A stretch of 64,000 bases of DNA, from the NCBI RefSeq assembly GCF_003688995.1, contig NZ_PENI01000001.1, positions 186,001 through 250,000 on the forward strand, given 5' to 3'. This document shows positions 61,792 through 64,000 of this stretch, one piece after another. Position 1 is the stretch's first letter; each line of letters starts with the position of its first letter. This DNA is from Streptomyces shenzhenensis. Lineage in GTDB: Bacteria; Actinomycetota; Actinomycetes; Streptomycetales; Streptomycetaceae. The notes under the pieces are model-generated. The model made no database searches, had not been told where the DNA came from, and saw only the letters and a list, made by a program, of their open reading frames with translations. A program made the position numbers and the translations under genes.

Positions 61792-62172
61792 TCAGGAACT
61801 GAGATCGAGGACGCGGACCTTGCGCCCCTGCCGGCTCTGCGCGACGACCGTGGCAATGACCGCTCCGTCGGGTCGTTCGGGCGTCGGCCGGGCCGCGTAC
61901 TCGATCTGCGCCGGAGCCCAGGTGGTGTCGTGCGCGACGGCCAGAGCCGCGGGCAGGTCCAGTTCGAGGACGGCGATGCCGGGCATGGCCGCAATGTGCT
62001 CGGCCGTACCCGGCCGGGTACGGTCGGCTTCCACCAACGCGCACGCGGGCGCGTACAGGAACCAGCCGGGTACGGCGTGGGCACGGTGAATCAGGCGGGA
62101 CGCCAGGGCGTTTCCCGAAGCGGCGGCCACCATCGCCGTGGCGTCGAGGATCACATGCAGGGAGTCGGTCAG
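61792..62172 (-). CDS. PIN-domain protein, VapC-like toxin
   Basis: A 126-residue PIN-domain ribonuclease. The acidic residues expected at the active site are in VILDATAM (near 9), LVEADR (near 43) and RPDGAVIATV (near 105). There is no ATG or GTG where the family begins. The sequence LTDSLHVILDA starts at CTG 62172, whose CTGA overlaps the antitoxin stop; GTG 62154 is the only later alternative. It forms a toxin-antitoxin pair with the gene at 62169 and is convergent with the peptide operon. RNA cleavage is by family. Confidence 0.8.
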   Translation of the reverse strand: MTDSLHVILDATAMVAAASGNALASRLIHRAHAVPGWFLYAPACALVEADRTRPGTAEHIAAMPGIAVLELDLPAALAVAHDTTWAPAQIEYAARPTPERPDGAVIATVVAQSRQGRKVRVLDLSS

Positions 62173-62426
62173 GAACCGGCCGCCGCGGCCAGCCTGCGGT
62201 CGAGCTCCGCGTCCAGGTCGGCCTCTTCCGCCCCACTGGGGTCGTAGCCGTTCCACTCCCGCAGCACAGCACGGGCCTGCGCGGCACGCTCGGCACGCTC
62301 GGCGGGTGTGAGCAGACCGTCGGCGAGGCGGGTGAGGTAGGCACGGAGCGACAGCCCCTCGCCGGCCGCTCTTTCGGCGAGCCGGTCACGAGCCTCGGCG
62401 GGGATGCGGATGTTGGCGTCGGGCAT
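62169..62426 (-). CDS. antitoxin of the VapBC-like pair
   Basis: An 85-residue acidic protein. The first 45 residues, ANIRIPAEARDRLAERAAGEGLSLRAYLTRLADG, match the ribbon-helix-helix type found in VapB-like antitoxins (strand, helix, helix). The C-terminal part is acidic (GAEEADLDAELDRRLAAAAG), suited to wrap the toxin. ATG 62426 has AAGGGAT at a fitting distance. Its stop overlaps the toxin start. It should bind its own promoter within 62427-62604, although no palindrome was picked out. Confidence 0.82.
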   Translation of the reverse strand: MPDANIRIPAEARDRLAERAAGEGLSLRAYLTRLADGLLTPAERAERAAQARAVLREWNGYDPSGAEEADLDAELDRRLAAAAGS

Positions 62427-62604
62427 GGGCGTATCCCTTCACTCACTGCCGGTTCGGGGTACGGGTACAGGCCTGTGGTCACGCTACACATGGGCGAGCC
62501 GGTCGGTGGCACGAACGGTCGGCGTTCAGCGAGTCTCCCCCGGGAAACGCCGGTTCCCGGCGCCTGGGAAGGTGCCGGGAACCGGGGTGACAGAACATCA
62601 GGGG

Positions 62605-63753
62605 TCAGGCCGCGTGGACGACGTCCTTCTCCTCGGCGAAGTGGCAGGCCGACTCGTGGGCCGCCGGAGCGTCCGAGGTCTTGAAGCGCTCGGGGACCGC
62701 CAGCAGCGGCACCTCCTGGGAGCACTTGTCCTGGGCCTTCCAGCAGCGGGTGCGGAAGCGGCAGCCCGACGGCGGGTTGGCCGGGGACGGCACATCGCCG
62801 GTGAGGATGATCCGCTCGCGCTGCTCGCGGGCGTCCGGGTCCGGCACGGGGACCGCCGACAGCAGCGCCTGGGTGTAGGGGTGCGTCGGGTGGTCGTAGA
62901 TCTGCTCGTCGGTGCCGATCTCGGCGATCCTGCCGAGGTACATCACCCCGACGCGGTCCGAGATGTGCCGGACGATCGACAGGTCGTGCGCGATGAAGAT
63001 GTAGGACAGGTTGAACTCGTCCTGCAGGCGCTCCATCAGGTTGATGACCTGCGCCTGGACGGACACGTCCAGGGCCGACACCGGCTCGTCGCAGATGATG
63101 ATCTCCGGGTTGAGCGCAAGGCCACGGGCGATGCCGATGCGCTGACGCTGGCCGCCGGAGAACTGGTGCGGGTACCGGTTGATGTACTCCGGGTTGAGAC
63201 CCACGACATCCAGCAGCTCCTGCACCCTGCGGCGCCGGTCGCCCTTGGGAGCCACCTCGGGGTGGATGTCGAAGGGCTCGCCGATGATGTCGCCCACCGT
63301 CATACGGGGGTTGAGCGACGTGTACGGGTCCTGGAAGACCATCTGGATGTTGCGGCGCACGGCCTTCAGGGCGCGTCCGGACAGCTTGGTGATGTCCTGG
63401 CCCTTGTAGAAGATCTCGCCGGCCGTCGCGCGCTCCAGGTTCATCAGGAGCTTGGCGACGGTCGACTTGCCGCAGCCGGACTCACCCACGATGCCCAGGG
63501 TCTCGCCCTGGTGCAGGTCGAAGGAGACACCGTCGACGGCCTTGACCGCACCGATCTGACGCTTGAACAGGATGCCCTGCGTGAGCGGGAAGTGCTTCAC
63601 CAGGTCACGTACCTGGAGAATCGGCTCGCCGCGCTCGACGGGCGCCTCGATGCGGGTGACCGCCTCGTCCTCGCTCCGGGCCTCGACGACGTCCACCTCG
63701 GAGACGTTCGGCGTGGCGTCCTGCGGCTCGTCGTTCTTGCTGAGCTCAGCCAT
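62605..63753 (-). CDS. oligopeptide ABC transporter ATPase, OppF/BldKE-like
   Basis: A 382-residue ATPase, about 80% similar by eye to the OppF-like protein at 49171 but with a 40-residue acidic N-terminal extension. Walker [10 protein letters not shown] near 90, [41 protein letters not shown] and the C-terminal GCRFRTRCW motif are all present. It overlaps the upstream OppD-like gene by 8 bp. From memory of S. coelicolor order (bldK operon SCO5112-5116 next to SCO5117-5121), it is probably bldKE, but I cannot verify it here. Confidence 0.93.
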   Translation of the reverse strand: MAELSKNDEPQDATPNVSEVDVVEARSEDEAVTRIEAPVERGEPILQVRDLVKHFPLTQGILFKRQIGAVKAVDGVSFDLHQGETLGIVGESGCGKSTVAKLLMNLERATAGEIFYKGQDITKLSGRALKAVRRNIQMVFQDPYTSLNPRMTVGDIIGEPFDIHPEVAPKGDRRRRVQELLDVVGLNPEYINRYPHQFSGGQRQRIGIARGLALNPEIIICDEPVSALDVSVQAQVINLMERLQDEFNLSYIFIAHDLSIVRHISDRVGVMYLGRIAEIGTDEQIYDHPTHPYTQALLSAVPVPDPDAREQRERIILTGDVPSPANPPSGCRFRTRCWKAQDKCSQEVPLLAVPERFKTSDAPAAHESACHFAEEKDVVHAA

Positions 63754-64000
63754 GGATCGTCTCCTTCCAGAAGTGGCATGCCGAGGCCCGGCCCACCAGT
63801 TCGGTGCCGTCCTGCTCGGTGACCGGCAGCAGCTCCGGGACCTCGGTACGGCAGACGTCCTGGGCCTTGGGGCAGCGCGGGTTGAAGGCGCAACCGGTCG
63901 GGACGCGCAGCAGGTTGGGCGGCAGACCCTTGATCGCGTAGAGCTCCTGGCCCTTCTGGTCCAGGCGCGGGATCGAGTCGAGCAGGCCCCGGGTGTACGG
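63746..64000 (-). CDS. oligopeptide ABC transporter ATPase, OppD/BldKD-like, 5' part outside the window
   Basis: The C-terminal 84 residues of a D-type ATPase: [40 protein letters not shown] with QDVC, then SACHFWKETIHG. The Cys pattern matches the OppD-type oligopeptide tail at 50213. The open frame runs to the right edge and the start, Walker motifs and the rest lie outside. Its stop overlaps the next ATPase start by 8 bp, so it belongs to the third peptide importer operon, probably bldK. Confidence 0.9.
   Translation of the reverse strand, partial: PYTRGLLDSIPRLDQKGQELYAIKGLPPNLLRVPTGCAFNPRCPKAQDVCRTEVPELLPVTEQDGTELVGRASACHFWKETIHG

Overview
The window is from a high-GC actinomycete chromosome, almost certainly Streptomyces. 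GC content is very high, codon third positions are nearly all G or C, GTG/TTG starts and 4-bp stop/start overlaps (ATGA, GTGA, TTGA) are frequent, and the gene set is typical of the Streptomyces core (FolP2, DUF3117, MshB, DapC/DapE, 7Fe ferredoxin, SigE-RseA-HtrA-TatB, BldK-type oligopeptide transporters). No rRNA, tRNA, CRISPR array, prophage or complete insertion sequence was seen. From memory, the order of many genes resembles the Mycobacterium tuberculosis sigE region (Rv1202-Rv1239), so most of the window is old actinobacterial core.

Layout. 1-13.4 kb: housekeeping and regulatory genes: alpha/beta hydrolases, a TetR regulator, DUF3107, a ferritin-like protein, a DEAD-box helicase with a long basic repetitive tail, a NYN-domain protein, MarC, a PHP phosphoesterase, a decayed MFS transporter and a SUFU-domain protein. 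13.4-19.7 kb: magnesium-related block (a CorA channel behind a candidate structured leader, an MgtE-like soluble CBS protein, DUF1003), an LppX-type lipoprotein and the Mrp Fe-S carrier. 19.7-26.5 kb: envelope-stress cluster (SigE-like sigma, zinc anti-sigma, HtrA, TatB) with a divergent O-methyltransferase that seems to start at ATT. 26.5-38.6 kb: DUF3117, enoyl-CoA hydratase, Tag, DivIVA-like, FolP2, LOG, DapE, DapC, ferredoxin, GNAT and SirB1-like genes. This block is broken up by a 167-bp tandem repeat, a MITE-like element and a 67-bp tandem repeat. 39-49 kb: a drug-type ABC exporter with its own two-component system, a collagen-like PG-binding-type membrane protein, MshB (mycothiol synthesis) and an S9 peptidase. 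49-64 kb: three oligopeptide ABC transporter loci (one complete on each strand plus the end of a third, BldK-like one), a methyltransferase and a VapBC-like toxin-antitoxin pair.

How the genes work together. The sigma/anti-sigma/HtrA/TatB set should sense and repair envelope damage. DapC and DapE supply diaminopimelate for the wall and lysine. MshB makes the mycothiol precursor. Three Opp-type importers near a prolyl-oligopeptidase-like enzyme suggest peptide uptake and cleavage, and in Streptomyces BldK-type uptake also feeds developmental signalling. The most unusual material is between the genes: four repeat families, a MITE whose end supplies a stop codon, and a structured leader in front of corA.
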